A stretch of 64,000 nucleotides of DNA. Origin: Xanthobacter flavus. Its GTDB lineage: Bacteria; Pseudomonadota; Alphaproteobacteria; Rhizobiales; Xanthobacteraceae. The translations under genes and the position numbers were made by a program. Of the stretch, positions 36,444-45,197 are shown piece after piece. The stretch is taken from assembly GCF_017875275.1 (NCBI RefSeq), contig NZ_JAGGML010000001.1, positions 248,001 to 312,000 of the forward strand, in the 5' to 3' direction. How positions within the stretch are numbered: the stretch's first letter is position 1; the number at the start of each line of letters is the position of its first letter. Below the pieces are notes generated by a model. It was not told the DNA's origin and did not search any database. It saw only the letters and a list, made by a program, of their open reading frames with translations.

Positions 36444-38210
36444 TTGAAAGTCGCGATCTACGCCCGCTATTCGTCCGACAATCAGCGCGACGCCTCCATC
36501 GCCGACCAGCTCCGCATCTGCCGCCTCCATGCCGAGAAGCAGGGTTGGCAGGTGGTCGAGGAATATACCGACCACGCCATTTCCGGCGCCTCCCTTCTTC
36601 GTCCCGGTATCCAAGCCCTGATCTCGGACGCAGCGCGCGGCCGTTTCCAGTACGTGCTGGCCGAGGCGATGGATCGTCTTTCGCGCGATCAGGAGGACAT
36701 TGCCGGCCTCTACAAGCGCATGGCCTATGCGGACGTGAAGATCGTCACGCTCTCCGAGGGCGAAGTCACGCATCTGCATGTCGGTCTGAAGGGCACGATG
36801 AACGCCCTGTTCCTCAAGGATCTCGCCGACAAGACGCGCCGAGGCCAGCGCGGGCGCGTCGAGATGGGCAAGTCCGGCGGCGGCAACGCCTATGGCTATG
36901 ATGTGGTGAAGAAGTTCGACGCCGGCGGCGAGCCCATACGCGGCGACCGGACCATCAACGAGTTTCAGGCGGGGGTCATCCGCCGCATCTTCCGTGACTA
37001 TTCGGCCGGAAAGTCGGCGAAGCGAATTGCCTTCGAGCTGAACAAGGAGGGCATCTCCGCGCCGGGCGGTGGAGAATGGGGCTTCAGCACGATCAACGGC
37101 AATCCGAAGCGCGGCAACGGAATCCTCAACAACGAGATGTACGTTGGCAAGCTGGTCTGGAACCGTCAGCGCTTCATCAAAGACCCGGACACTGGCAAGC
37201 GCCAGGCGCGCATAAACCCGGAGGAGGACTGGATCACCCAGGATGTGCCCGAGTTGCGCATCCTTGACGACGAGCTGTGGCGGGCGGTCAAGGATCGCCA
37301 GAAAGCGGTCAAACTGAACCGTAGCGACAACGGCGAGACCGAGAACCACTTCCGGGAACGTCGGCGCCCCAAATACCTTTTCTCGGGCCTGACCAAGTGC
37401 GCCTGCTGTGGCGGTGGCTATTCGATGATCTCGGCTGACCTGGTTGGCTGCTCGACAGCCCGGAATAAGGGCACTTGCGACAATCGCAGGAACATCCGGC
37501 GCGATCAGTTCGAGGCGCGCGTCCTGAACGCGCTGCGCCATCACCTGATGGACCCAGCGCTGTTCAAAGAATTCTGCGAGGAATTCACCCGCGAGATGAA
37601 TCGGCTGCGCATGGAAGGCCGAGCGTCGATCGATGCGGCCGAGGCCGAGATCAAGCGAATCGACCGGGAACTCGACAAGTTGATGAAGCTCATCCTCGCG
37701 TCCGACAGCGACGACGCCCCCACCCGGATGATGAAGCAGATGAAGGAGCTGGAGGCTCGCCAGAAGGAGCTAAAAGCGTTCCTGCAGGACGCCCAGGAGC
37801 CGCCGCCCCTCCTGCATCCAAACATGGCGCATCACTACCACGCCCAGGTGGATGAGCTGTATGCGGCGCTTCAGGAGGATTCGGAGGAAAAGCGGATGAC
37901 GGCGGCCGACCTGATTCGCTCGCTGGTGAAGGAGATCATCCTGACGCCGGCAGGAGGCGAGCTTCGGGTCGACGTGCGAGGTGATCTGGCTGGAATTCTT
38001 GCGATTTCGCTCAAAAGCAAACGGCCCGCCAGAGGGGCGGGCCGATCGCAAGTCGAGATGGTTGCGGGGACCTGCTCTGATCAGAACTTGCGAACGCAAA
38101 AAAGCCGCCCGGTGGGGGCGGCTGATTTGCGCGATTTGGTATCGCAATTTGAGATGGTTGCGGGGGCACGCAACTACCGATACCGACACTCATTAGAGAT
38201 AGCGGTTTGA
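36444..38210 (+). CDS. Large serine recombinase
   Basis: 588 residues. The N-terminal resolvase domain has IYARYSSDNQRDASIADQLR with catalytic Ser10 and the EAMDRLSRDQEDIAGLYK helix. The recombinase domain follows (NEFQAGVIRRIFRDYSAGKSAK), then a zinc ribbon with CACCGG and CDNRRN, a coiled coil and a repeated tail QVEMVAG...FEMVAG. Start ATG 36444 with AGGAG. It probably mobilises the defence cargo around it. The tail carries two hairpins and a 25-bp direct repeat, so the attachment site may overlap its 3' end. Confidence 0.9.
   Translation: MKVAIYARYSSDNQRDASIADQLRICRLHAEKQGWQVVEEYTDHAISGASLLRPGIQALISDAARGRFQYVLAEAMDRLSRDQEDIAGLYKRMAYADVKIVTLSEGEVTHLHVGLKGTMNALFLKDLADKTRRGQRGRVEMGKSGGGNAYGYDVVKKFDAGGEPIRGDRTINEFQAGVIRRIFRDYSAGKSAKRIAFELNKEGISAPGGGEWGFSTINGNPKRGNGILNNEMYVGKLVWNRQRFIKDPDTGKRQARINPEEDWITQDVPELRILDDELWRAVKDRQKAVKLNRSDNGETENHFRERRRPKYLFSGLTKCACCGGGYSMISADLVGCSTARNKGTCDNRRNIRRDQFEARVLNALRHHLMDPALFKEFCEEFTREMNRLRMEGRASIDAAEAEIKRIDRELDKLMKLILASDSDDAPTRMMKQMKELEARQKELKAFLQDAQEPPPLLHPNMAHHYHAQVDELYAALQEDSEEKRMTAADLIRSLVKEIILTPAGGELRVDVRGDLAGILAISLKSKRPARGAGRSQVEMVAGTCSDQNLRTQKSRPVGAADLRDLVSQFEMVAGARNYRYRHSLEIAV
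38022..38044 (-). terminator. Hairpin within recombinase tail, first
   Basis: Nine-bp perfect stem cggcccgcc / ggcgggccg with an agagg loop. On the minus strand it is followed by tttgctttt, so it could end transcription from the AAA ATPase gene. It lies inside the recombinase coding sequence. Confidence 0.6.
38045..38165. repeat. Two copies of a 25-bp direct repeat in recombinase tail
   Basis: atcgcaa...gagatggttgcgggg occurs at 38045-38069 and 38141-38165, 96 bp apart (a multiple of three). The 15-mer gagatggttgcgggg is identical in both. Each copy follows a hairpin, so about 96 bp is a two-copy unit read in frame as VEMVAG repeats. Possible attachment or recombinase-binding site. Confidence 0.7.
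38098..38123 (-). terminator. Hairpin plus T-run ending AAA ATPase transcript
   Basis: Eight-bp stem agccgccc / gggcggct with ggtgg loop; on the minus strand the stem is directly followed by six T. This is a good intrinsic terminator 94 bp after the stop of the minus-strand ATPase gene, located in the recombinase coding tail. Confidence 0.75.
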
Positions 38211-38216
38211 TGGACA

Positions 38217-40841
38217 TCATGCGGCCCTCTCCTGGCGGGTGCGAATGTCAGTGATCCAGTTCGCTAGCACAGCAATTTCGCTTTCGATCACCGCCGCTGA
38301 AGGCAGCCGGGGATTAATTTCGCCCGGCTGACTATGCAGGAGTGCGGAGCAACGACCAAATGCCTCACGCATCGTGAGGCAGTCCGCGTCAGTCAGAATG
38401 GTGAGCTTTATTAAGCCGGTTGTATCGACCTTGCGCGATAAACGACGGATCACAGGTCCGACCACTTCTTCCACTGCACGCTCCCAACAATTGCGAAGCT
38501 GGTCTTGGAAGGATGTCACCTCCCGCAACCATTTCGCCTGATCGCCGCGCTCGTGGTGGATTTTTACATTCGCAAGGTGGGCCTTCATGCCGTCGATCAC
38601 CTTGTCGAGCGGCATGACGCTGGCCGGCGGGTCTTGATGGCAGAAGCCGGAATTATCGGCACCACGACTGATGAGCCGATAGGCGACCGGCGTTGCTTCA
38701 CGGTCCTTGGTTGCGCGGCAGGCCTCGTCGAGGAGCAGAAGAAAGGCCATGTCGTGTGTGAACACGATCACCTGTCGCGTTTCGCCTGCTTCGGCCAGGC
38801 GTGCGGCGACCCGATCACGGTGCAGGTGGTCAAGAGAGGACACGGGATCGTCGAAAACGATGGCCGACTGCGCGTCGATGGTCGACAGCTCGGCGAGGAA
38901 GGCGGCGAGCGCCACGCAGCGATGCTCGCCTTCGCTCAAAACCTTGCCGACGGGTTCACTGGGCTTGTTGATGAGGCGCACCTGGAAGAAGGGCACCCCC
39001 GCTGAGGTCTTAGCCTGTTGAAGCTCGATGGCGAGGCCGGCTACGCCGAGCTTATCGACTTCGATCGCGAAGCGGCCGCGCAGGCGATTGGTGACAAGAG
39101 CCTGGGCGATCCGGGCGCTCTGGGTCGTGATCTTGTTTGTGGTCGTGTCCTTGCTGGCCCTTTCCAGGGCCTCGATGGCCTTGCGGCGCTCCATCTGGGC
39201 AAGAACGTCGGCTTGCACGACGCCGAGCCACTTCCGGTCGGCCAGGCCGTCGCGCTCGATGAGAAGGGCGGCACGTTGGGGAGAGCCTGCCTCCGATTCC
39301 AGGCCTTCGATCCGCCTGGCGATCCCGTCCAGCACATCACGTATTCCCAATGGTGTGGGGGGCACGTCCGGCGGCAATGCATGCAAAACCTCGTCAGCGT
39401 GGGTTCGAAGCACCGCCCGTAGTCGCCAGGACAGTTGGACGATCTGGCGGCGAAGGGTCGTCGCCAACTCGTCCTGGCCGATATCGTCGCGGATCAGAGT
39501 GACGAACGAGGGCAGATCTTTAATGGGAAAGCTATGCGAGGATAACTGCTCCAGCAGCTCGTCATAAGCTGCGGCGGCTTCCTCTTCACGACGTTTGCTT
39601 TCGTCCTGGACGAAGGCTTCGAAGCTGCTCAGTCGGTTAGCGGCTTCCTCGCTGAGCGGCTGCTGGCACAGGACGCAATGGGCATCGGGGTCCGTCACGG
39701 GAAAAGGCTTTTCGGGATAGGCCGCTTCGCGTGAATAGGTTCGAGCCGCTTCCCACAGGGCTCTCCAGATGTCCGAACCAATGTCGGGCAGAGGTTCCGC
39801 AGCGAAAAGATCGATGGATGCGGCCAATGCCGCCGCTCGCGCAGTCGCAAGACGCCCATGAGCCTCGCGGAGCGCGGTCCGGTTCTGCTCAGAGGCGGCG
39901 GCGGTCAATTTGCTGATCTGTTCGATCACCGCATTGATACGGGTTTCCTGAGCCTGGAGCTGACGGACTGTCCGGGCGGGATCGCTGGCGAGGTCGGAAA
40001 TAAGGGTTTGAAGCCGAGCGTCTTCCTGCGCGTTCAGTCCCGCCAGCTTCTCAATGGCTTCGGGTTTGGTCTTTCCGGACAATTCGGCGATCATCTTGCC
40101 GACCGCCGTATCCGGCTTGCATTCGGGTTTCGAAAGGACGACGGGTGTCTGCTGTTGAAGCTTATGGATTTCGGCCGAAAGTTCGGCTTTCACATCCTGG
40201 CACGCCTGCGCGAGGCCGGCGAGAATGCGGAGAGGAAGGGGCGTATAGGCGAGATCGTTGGTGTTTTCGACATGGACATTGGCGGTCCGGGAGTCGAAGA
40301 CGCTGACGGCGGACAGCATAGGATCGACCGCTCCGCCCTGATTCCACGTCGCGTTTCGCTTCTGACCGCCGATGAAGAAGTCGATACTGGCAGTCGGTAC
40401 GCCGCCTGAACCGGCATAGATATTCGGAAGGATGGCATCACCCTTCGGTGAGCGTGCCCGGCAAAGCTGTTTGAGGACGCGGGCGTATCCGGATTTGCCA
40501 GCCCCATTGTCACCATAGATCACGGTAAGACCGGCTTTGCCGAAGGACAGCCGCTCGCCTGACGCGAGCGCGTTCACATTCGACAATCCATGCAAGGCGC
40601 CGAGGCTGACGACCGCATGGCTTGCGGCAGGGTCGCGGATGTGGCTGGCATCCAGCGGAGCTGCGGGATTGCCGCCCTTGCAGACAGCAACGAGCGCCGC
40701 AATATCGGCAGGTTCAAGCTTGGTCTGGCTGCACAACCGACGCAAGGCGTCGCGCTGCCAGCCGGGCAGATCGACAGACCATTTCAGTATGTCGGCAAGC
40801 GCCGCGGCCTCGTTCGAGAGGTCAGTATTCTGTTGCTCCAT
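38217..40841 (-). CDS. Zinc-hook AAA ATPase (AAA_13, RloC/PrrC-like)
   Basis: 874 residues from the ATG at 40841, which has AGGGGGGA nine bases upstream (an alternative ATG lies at 40868). Walker A GDNGAGKS (110-117), a long coiled coil interrupted by CVLCQQPL (Cys389, Cys392, a zinc-hook-like CxxC), a second coil, LSEGEHR signature and Walker B IVFDDPVSSLD (about 661-671). This is the SMC/Rad50-like architecture of AAA_13 proteins such as RloC. The last 60 residues have no clear anticodon-nuclease motif. Downstream of nucleotidyltransferase and nuclease-like genes, it looks like the energy-dependent sensor of a defence operon. Confidence 0.82.
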   Translation of the reverse strand: MEQQNTDLSNEAAALADILKWSVDLPGWQRDALRRLCSQTKLEPADIAALVAVCKGGNPAAPLDASHIRDPAASHAVVSLGALHGLSNVNALASGERLSFGKAGLTVIYGDNGAGKSGYARVLKQLCRARSPKGDAILPNIYAGSGGVPTASIDFFIGGQKRNATWNQGGAVDPMLSAVSVFDSRTANVHVENTNDLAYTPLPLRILAGLAQACQDVKAELSAEIHKLQQQTPVVLSKPECKPDTAVGKMIAELSGKTKPEAIEKLAGLNAQEDARLQTLISDLASDPARTVRQLQAQETRINAVIEQISKLTAAASEQNRTALREAHGRLATARAAALAASIDLFAAEPLPDIGSDIWRALWEAARTYSREAAYPEKPFPVTDPDAHCVLCQQPLSEEAANRLSSFEAFVQDESKRREEEAAAAYDELLEQLSSHSFPIKDLPSFVTLIRDDIGQDELATTLRRQIVQLSWRLRAVLRTHADEVLHALPPDVPPTPLGIRDVLDGIARRIEGLESEAGSPQRAALLIERDGLADRKWLGVVQADVLAQMERRKAIEALERASKDTTTNKITTQSARIAQALVTNRLRGRFAIEVDKLGVAGLAIELQQAKTSAGVPFFQVRLINKPSEPVGKVLSEGEHRCVALAAFLAELSTIDAQSAIVFDDPVSSLDHLHRDRVAARLAEAGETRQVIVFTHDMAFLLLLDEACRATKDREATPVAYRLISRGADNSGFCHQDPPASVMPLDKVIDGMKAHLANVKIHHERGDQAKWLREVTSFQDQLRNCWERAVEEVVGPVIRRLSRKVDTTGLIKLTILTDADCLTMREAFGRCSALLHSQPGEINPRLPSAAVIESEIAVLANWITDIRTRQERAA

Positions 40842-40894
40842 CGTTCGGTTCCCCCCTGGCTCGGCCATCTGATGTTTCTATTGTCGCTACCCCG

Positions 40895-42019
40895 TCACAC
40901 GCCGCCGACAATCCGTCTTTCCGCGCCAAGCGGAATGATCCAGCCGCCCGCGCCGTCCCGGCGCGCAAAGTCATCGGGACTGACCTTCGCGGCCAAACGA
41001 CCGCGAATGGTGTCCGCTTCGCCATCGATTGCCGCGCGGACCAGATCCCGATCGATGCCGACGAAAACCGGACGAAGGTTGAGCCGGGCCAGCGCCTCCT
41101 GATCGACGGCGCTGGCGCTTGCATCGATGATCGGACCAGCGCGCGTGACGATCCCGCCTATCAGGCTGCCTATATCGCCGTCCTTCTCGACTTCGCTAAT
41201 CACCGCATTGTTCAGGATGGCGCGCGCTCGGGTCGAGGCGTTTTGCGAAGCACGCGGGCGGGCCTGCCGTATCAGATCACGCAGCGCTTGAGCGAGTTCG
41301 GCGTGGCCGAGGTGCTCGATCATGCTGGCGATATGCAGGCGAAGCAGGCCGATGAAAGGAGCATCCTTGTCTTGCGGGTCGATGGCCTCACCTATGTCGA
41401 CCGGATCGTGAACGGAAAGATACGCGTCTGCGGGGCTGGGACTGGCCACGCCCCAGCGCGTGGCGACGGCGATCCGCTTCACCGTAACCTTCCGGCCTTT
41501 GACCGTGACGTCGATGCGTCCGGCTTGTGCCCAGGCGCGGGAAAGCGCCTTCGCCGTTCCGCTTGGGTCGTGGCAGCCTTTGGCCTCTGCGATCGTGAGC
41601 GAAGTCAGATCGGATTTGCACGCGATCCAGTCGGGAAGGTCGCCTCGTGCGAGGCGCTCGATCTTGGCGCGTTTGCGACGATCCAGATCGACCACACGAT
41701 TACCGAGATGGGCGAAGATGGACAGATCGAAGTAGCGTTCGAGATAGGCGCGGGCGACGAACCTGCCGAACAGACCCGACAAAGCGACCTTCACTTCACG
41801 GGCCTGCCCGAGCGGCTGTTTGAAGATGAAGGGCGTGCCCATGCCGGTTGGCGACAGCAGCGCATCGAGGATCGACCATGCGCCGTAAGCGGCGCCCGGC
41901 GTCTGAAGCACCTCCCGAATGCCGGCATCCTCGATCTCGGATACGTCCAACTCGATGGTCGCGCCGGGGGCTGGGTCCAGCGATGGCGGAGTAAAGCTGT
42001 AGATGAAGGTTCGGCTCAT
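40895..42019 (-). CDS. Putative PD-(D/E)XK nuclease of the defence operon
   Basis: 374 residues with no family I can name. Pro129-Asp130 in LPDWIA and Glu145-Ala-Lys147 in LTIAEAKGCH have the spacing of a PD-(D/E)XK nuclease core, and a helix with FLARAYLERYF-like Glu lies before it. The end (VGIDRDLVRAAIDGEADTI) is alpha/beta. ATG 42019 overlaps the nucleotidyltransferase stop by four bases. The motif alone is weak evidence, so the nuclease call is provisional. Its 53-bp gap to the ATPase gene keeps them in one operon. Confidence 0.55.
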   Translation of the reverse strand: MSRTFIYSFTPPSLDPAPGATIELDVSEIEDAGIREVLQTPGAAYGAWSILDALLSPTGMGTPFIFKQPLGQAREVKVALSGLFGRFVARAYLERYFDLSIFAHLGNRVVDLDRRKRAKIERLARGDLPDWIACKSDLTSLTIAEAKGCHDPSGTAKALSRAWAQAGRIDVTVKGRKVTVKRIAVATRWGVASPSPADAYLSVHDPVDIGEAIDPQDKDAPFIGLLRLHIASMIEHLGHAELAQALRDLIRQARPRASQNASTRARAILNNAVISEVEKDGDIGSLIGGIVTRAGPIIDASASAVDQEALARLNLRPVFVGIDRDLVRAAIDGEADTIRGRLAAKVSPDDFARRDGAGGWIIPLGAERRIVGGV

Positions 42020-42780
42020 GCATCGGCCAGCTTGTAGGCTGACCTGAGAAGTGCAATCGCCTCGCCGCGCGTAAACGGCACGTTGAGCGCTTTGGGGTCG
42101 AGCGTTTCGTCGGCCTCAGCCAGATCAAGGAAGCGTCGCATGTCCTCGCGAATTTGATCGGGCAAGGTGATCGATGCATCACCGGGCAGAAGCTGGGTCA
42201 GGCGGAGCACATCATTGCGGTGCTTCTTGATATTTTTGCTGTCGATCTTTTCCCCGGCCTCGGCGCGCGCGGACAGATCGAGGAACGCCCGCGCTTTAAA
42301 GGGGATGAGAAGTGTTTCGTCGATGACGGTTACACCCTCGACCTTCCGCTTCGCAGACTGCAACGCTTCATAGTATCCATCGTCGAGCAGAATGGCCGAC
42401 AGGCTGACGATGTCTTCCTCAACCGGGATGGGGGTGAGTTCTGCATTTTCCGGAAGATCGAGGGTGCCCGGCTTGCGGAAAAACAGCTCGATCATGAAAG
42501 GGAAGCTCTGGTCCGACGGCTTGTGGAAGCGGTAGAATTCCTTTTCGCCGGTACTGCGTTCGCGTGCCTGATAGCCGCCTGCATCCAGAAACGCTTTGAA
42601 AGCGGTGCCGAAGGCGGCATCGACCACCTCAACGCAGAGCACCATATCGATGTCCTTGGTGGCCCTGAAATCAAGACCAGCTTCATCGAACAGGAGGTCG
42701 CATGCCGCGCCGCCGATGATGGCGTAGTGGTCCTCATGGCCAGCGAAGTATTTCTGAAATTTATCGATGCCAGTTACCAA
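42016..42780 (-). CDS. AbiEii-like nucleotidyltransferase
   Basis: 254 residues from the TTG at 42780; the frame is open further upstream but overlaps the regulator. Nucleotidyltransferase core: IIGGAACDLL (GG at 23-24) and TKDIDMVLCVE (Asp43, Asp45), then FHKPSDQSFPFMIELFF and LLDDGYYEALQSAKRKVEG. This matches the AbiEii/MenT-type toxins, which modify tRNA or use GTP. It is overlapped by the regulator stop on one side and the nuclease candidate start on the other. The pairing with a winged-helix protein is like AbiEi-AbiEii. Confidence 0.75.
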   Translation of the reverse strand: MVTGIDKFQKYFAGHEDHYAIIGGAACDLLFDEAGLDFRATKDIDMVLCVEVVDAAFGTAFKAFLDAGGYQARERSTGEKEFYRFHKPSDQSFPFMIELFFRKPGTLDLPENAELTPIPVEEDIVSLSAILLDDGYYEALQSAKRKVEGVTVIDETLLIPFKARAFLDLSARAEAGEKIDSKNIKKHRNDVLRLTQLLPGDASITLPDQIREDMRRFLDLAEADETLDPKALNVPFTRGEAIALLRSAYKLADA

Positions 42781-43781
42781 GGCAGGTTCTCCAAAAGTCG
42801 ATCCGCAGCCATGGCGACACGCTCGTCGCGATGATCCCGGAATTGTGCGTACAAGGACAGGACGTCCACGGTATTTGTGTCGGACAAGGCGGCCGGATCG
42901 TAGGACCATGTCTCGATGATGCAGTCGGCTTCTTCGCGGTCAGTTTCGATAAGGTCAGCCGCCTGCGAAATCGCTTTCCAGTCGCTGGCGGCGACGGCGA
43001 AAGTGTCGATACGGGGGCTAGCCAGCTCCGTGAGGTGGGATAGCGCCGTTTCCCCGGCCAACTTCAGGTGTGCGCTGAAGGCGCTCCCACGCACGAATTT
43101 CATGGCACGAACCGGACTGCGGAGATGTGGTGTCGCTTCCTCCAGGAGGCGTCGCCCTTCCGCCTTGAAGCTAATGTGCCTCTCTTTCCCATGTCTGACG
43201 GTTTCAGCTAGACGGGCGGCCACCAGGTCATCGAACGCTCTGCCGATTGACATTGCCGAATAATGCAGCCGTTCGGCTAGGGCCGACGGCGTTGTCACAT
43301 TCCTGTCGAGGTGCAAAATGTGATGGAAAAGAACCGTTTGAGCAGCTGGCGATAGTCCCGCTGCTTGCCGGCGACGTGGTGCACGAAAGTGTTCGCGTAG
43401 GTCTATCGCCAGATCCGGGATATAAAGCTGGTTGCCAGGAACTATGAAGGGAACACCTTGACCGATTAGCCGCGACCTGTTGTGCGCGGTAATGCTCATG
43501 GTCGCGAAAACCACCGTGGCGTCGGTGACATTGCGGACGATGTCGATGTGCTTAGCGATATCTGCCGGTGTACCTGTATCTCCGAGCTTGGCAACGATGA
43601 TGCAGTGGTGCCCGAGAATATATGTTTCATAAAGCCTGTAAGCTCGCCCGACAAACGACGGCAAGCTGCGCGTACCCTCGAATGCACGAACAACGATGCG
43701 AGCATGAAGCAGTTCTTCCAGATAGCGCTCCAGCGCTTCCAGAAACTGCGAATCACTTATATCGAGATCTTTTCCTAACAT
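42774..43781 (-). CDS. Winged-helix protein, possible AbiEi-like antitoxin
   Basis: 335 residues from the ATG at 43781 (also open from 43799). N-terminal alpha/beta region with HHCIIVAKLGDTGTPADIAKH, then VPFIVPGNQLYIPDLAIDLR. A winged helix follows at about 165-215: TPSALAERLHYSAMSIGRAF, DDLVAARLAETVRHG. The C-terminal part is helical. It overlaps the nucleotidyltransferase gene and heads the operon, as an antitoxin or transcription regulator would. I do not recognise the N-terminal domain. Confidence 0.65.
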   Translation of the reverse strand: MLGKDLDISDSQFLEALERYLEELLHARIVVRAFEGTRSLPSFVGRAYRLYETYILGHHCIIVAKLGDTGTPADIAKHIDIVRNVTDATVVFATMSITAHNRSRLIGQGVPFIVPGNQLYIPDLAIDLREHFRAPRRRQAAGLSPAAQTVLFHHILHLDRNVTTPSALAERLHYSAMSIGRAFDDLVAARLAETVRHGKERHISFKAEGRRLLEEATPHLRSPVRAMKFVRGSAFSAHLKLAGETALSHLTELASPRIDTFAVAASDWKAISQAADLIETDREEADCIIETWSYDPAALSDTNTVDVLSLYAQFRDHRDERVAMAADRLLENLPW

Positions 43782-43789
43782 GATAACGC

Positions 43790-43818
43790 ACACTAACATT
43801 GATGACGTTACCGTTCAA
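43790..43818 (-). promoter_or_regulatory. Possible promoter of the four-gene operon
   Basis: On the minus strand TTGAAC, 17 bases, then TAGTGT, ending eight bases before the ATG at 43781. Matches are partial (4 of 6 and 3 of 6), so this is a weak prediction. If used, the message would have almost no leader. Confidence 0.35.
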
Positions 43819-43839
43819 TGTCGCCGTTATCGTATCTTC

Positions 43840-44061
43840 TTATCCTCTGCCCCTTCGAGCCTTCGCGAAGCCACGGTCCGTGGCAATGAAACGCTCCAGC
43901 ATCGGCACGATAAGCCGGACGGGATCAGCAGCGGGCTGGCCACTTTCGCGGGCCAGCACCTCTGCATAGGCGATCAGATCACGGTGGAGCGTGCCCGGCA
44001 GTTCAACCGTCACTTTGACGGGTTTGTCTTCAACGAGTGGGCCGAGTTTCAGCTTTGTCAT
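43840..44061 (-). CDS. DUF2274 protein of the trb operon
   Basis: 73 residues: MTKLKLGPLVEDKPVKVTVE, then LHRDLIAYAEVLARESGQ, PVRLIVPMLERFIATDRGF. This is the DUF2274 family, regularly placed just after trbI. A ribbon-helix-helix-like arrangement suggests DNA binding, possibly feedback on the transfer operon, which is inference. The ATG is two bases from the TrbI stop, so translation is coupled. Confidence 0.82.
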   Translation of the reverse strand: MTKLKLGPLVEDKPVKVTVELPGTLHRDLIAYAEVLARESGQPAADPVRLIVPMLERFIATDRGFAKARRGRG

Positions 44062-44063
44062 GG

Positions 44064-45197
44064 TCAGTTCCTATAGGGTTCGAGTACCAGGTCGCGGGTG
44101 ACGATGACCCTGACGGGATAGCCCGGTCGGACGGTCAAGGTCGGCGCGACCTGTAACTGACGCTGGACGATTTGCTGCCCGGCCTGATTGATGGTGTCCT
44201 GTGCGCCGTCGCGGATGGCGCGGATCAGACGGTCTTCGTCGTCGGTCGCCAGTTCCGTGCCAATGCCGAGCAGCGTGGACAGGCCCGCTGCTTTCATCAG
44301 ATCCCACCAGTGGTAATCGACGCCATCCTCCAGACCGGCATAGCCGGAAACGTCCGCGCCGGGCTGGCGCTCCAGCACGATCGAGCGGCCATTGGGCAGG
44401 ATCAGGCGGTTCCAGACCAGCAGCACACGGCGCTGGCCGAACTGCACACCGGCGTCATACTGGCCGATGATGCGCGTTCCCTGCGGGATCAGGAGCAGCG
44501 CGCCGGTCGGGCTATCATAGACATTTTCCGTGACCTGCGCGGTGATCTGGCCAGGCAGATCCGAACGGATGCCGGTAATCATTGCAGCCGGGATCACGGC
44601 GCCTGCCTGAAGGATATAGGGCGATGCTGGCGCCATGATCCGATCGATGGCAACGGTCTGGCGATCCACCGGACCATTGAGAAATGCCGTGTGCCGGTCT
44701 TGCGTGGCGGGCTGACCGCCAAGGTCAAGCCCCGCTAGGCCCGGCATATTAGAGCCTGGTATCGTCGCCGTCCTTTGGCCTGACTGGAAGAACACTGTGC
44801 TAAGACGTGCAGCTTCCTCTTCGGCAAGACGACGTTCCTCGGCGGGGTCTCGGGCTGGTGTTGACATAACCGGCGGCGTAACGGGTTGCCCCCTGTTCTG
44901 CGCGTCGAGGATCGGGCCACCGAGGTCCCCCGGCAAAGCTGGTCCCAGAACAGGGCCGGTATAATCACGCGGCAGACCGGCCAGCCCGTCCGCTGTGGGG
45001 CGGTTCTCGGTTGAATAGAGTTCCTCGCCACTTCCACCCATGTCGCGAGTCTGGAGCGCATAGATCAATGCGCCGCCGATGCCGAGGAGCGCGACAGCGC
45101 CCACACCGGCCAGCATCTTGCGCGACAGGCGGGTGACGCGCGGCGGCTCGGCGCGCAGGCGCATAGGAGGGGCGTTGGTGGTCGTCTCTTCGCTCAT
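44064..45197 (-). CDS. trbI: TrbI, outer-core protein of type IV secretion
   Basis: 377 residues. One inner-membrane helix at about 27-47 (MLAGVGAVALLGIGGALIYAL), a Pro-rich periplasmic linker, then the VirB10/TrbI beta-barrel domain: AGAVIPAAMITGIRSDLPGQ, YDSPTGALLLIPQGTRIIGQ, WNRLILPNGRSI. It spans both membranes in the mating-pair core complex. It follows trbG with a four-base overlap. Confidence 0.92.
   Translation of the reverse strand: MSEETTTNAPPMRLRAEPPRVTRLSRKMLAGVGAVALLGIGGALIYALQTRDMGGSGEELYSTENRPTADGLAGLPRDYTGPVLGPALPGDLGGPILDAQNRGQPVTPPVMSTPARDPAEERRLAEEEAARLSTVFFQSGQRTATIPGSNMPGLAGLDLGGQPATQDRHTAFLNGPVDRQTVAIDRIMAPASPYILQAGAVIPAAMITGIRSDLPGQITAQVTENVYDSPTGALLLIPQGTRIIGQYDAGVQFGQRRVLLVWNRLILPNGRSIVLERQPGADVSGYAGLEDGVDYHWWDLMKAAGLSTLLGIGTELATDDEDRLIRAIRDGAQDTINQAGQQIVQRQLQVAPTLTVRPGYPVRVIVTRDLVLEPYRN

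Noticed and set aside
35989-36447. 152-codon frame between the antitoxin and the recombinase
   Set aside because: Overlaps the small ORF at 36239 in another frame and has an Arg/Ala-rich end. No family recognised.
38801-40868. Idea that the zinc-hook ATPase ends in a RloC-type anticodon nuclease
   Set aside because: The C-terminal residues lack a clear RNxxxH or other nuclease motif. Kept as RloC/PrrC-like only in the ATPase architecture.
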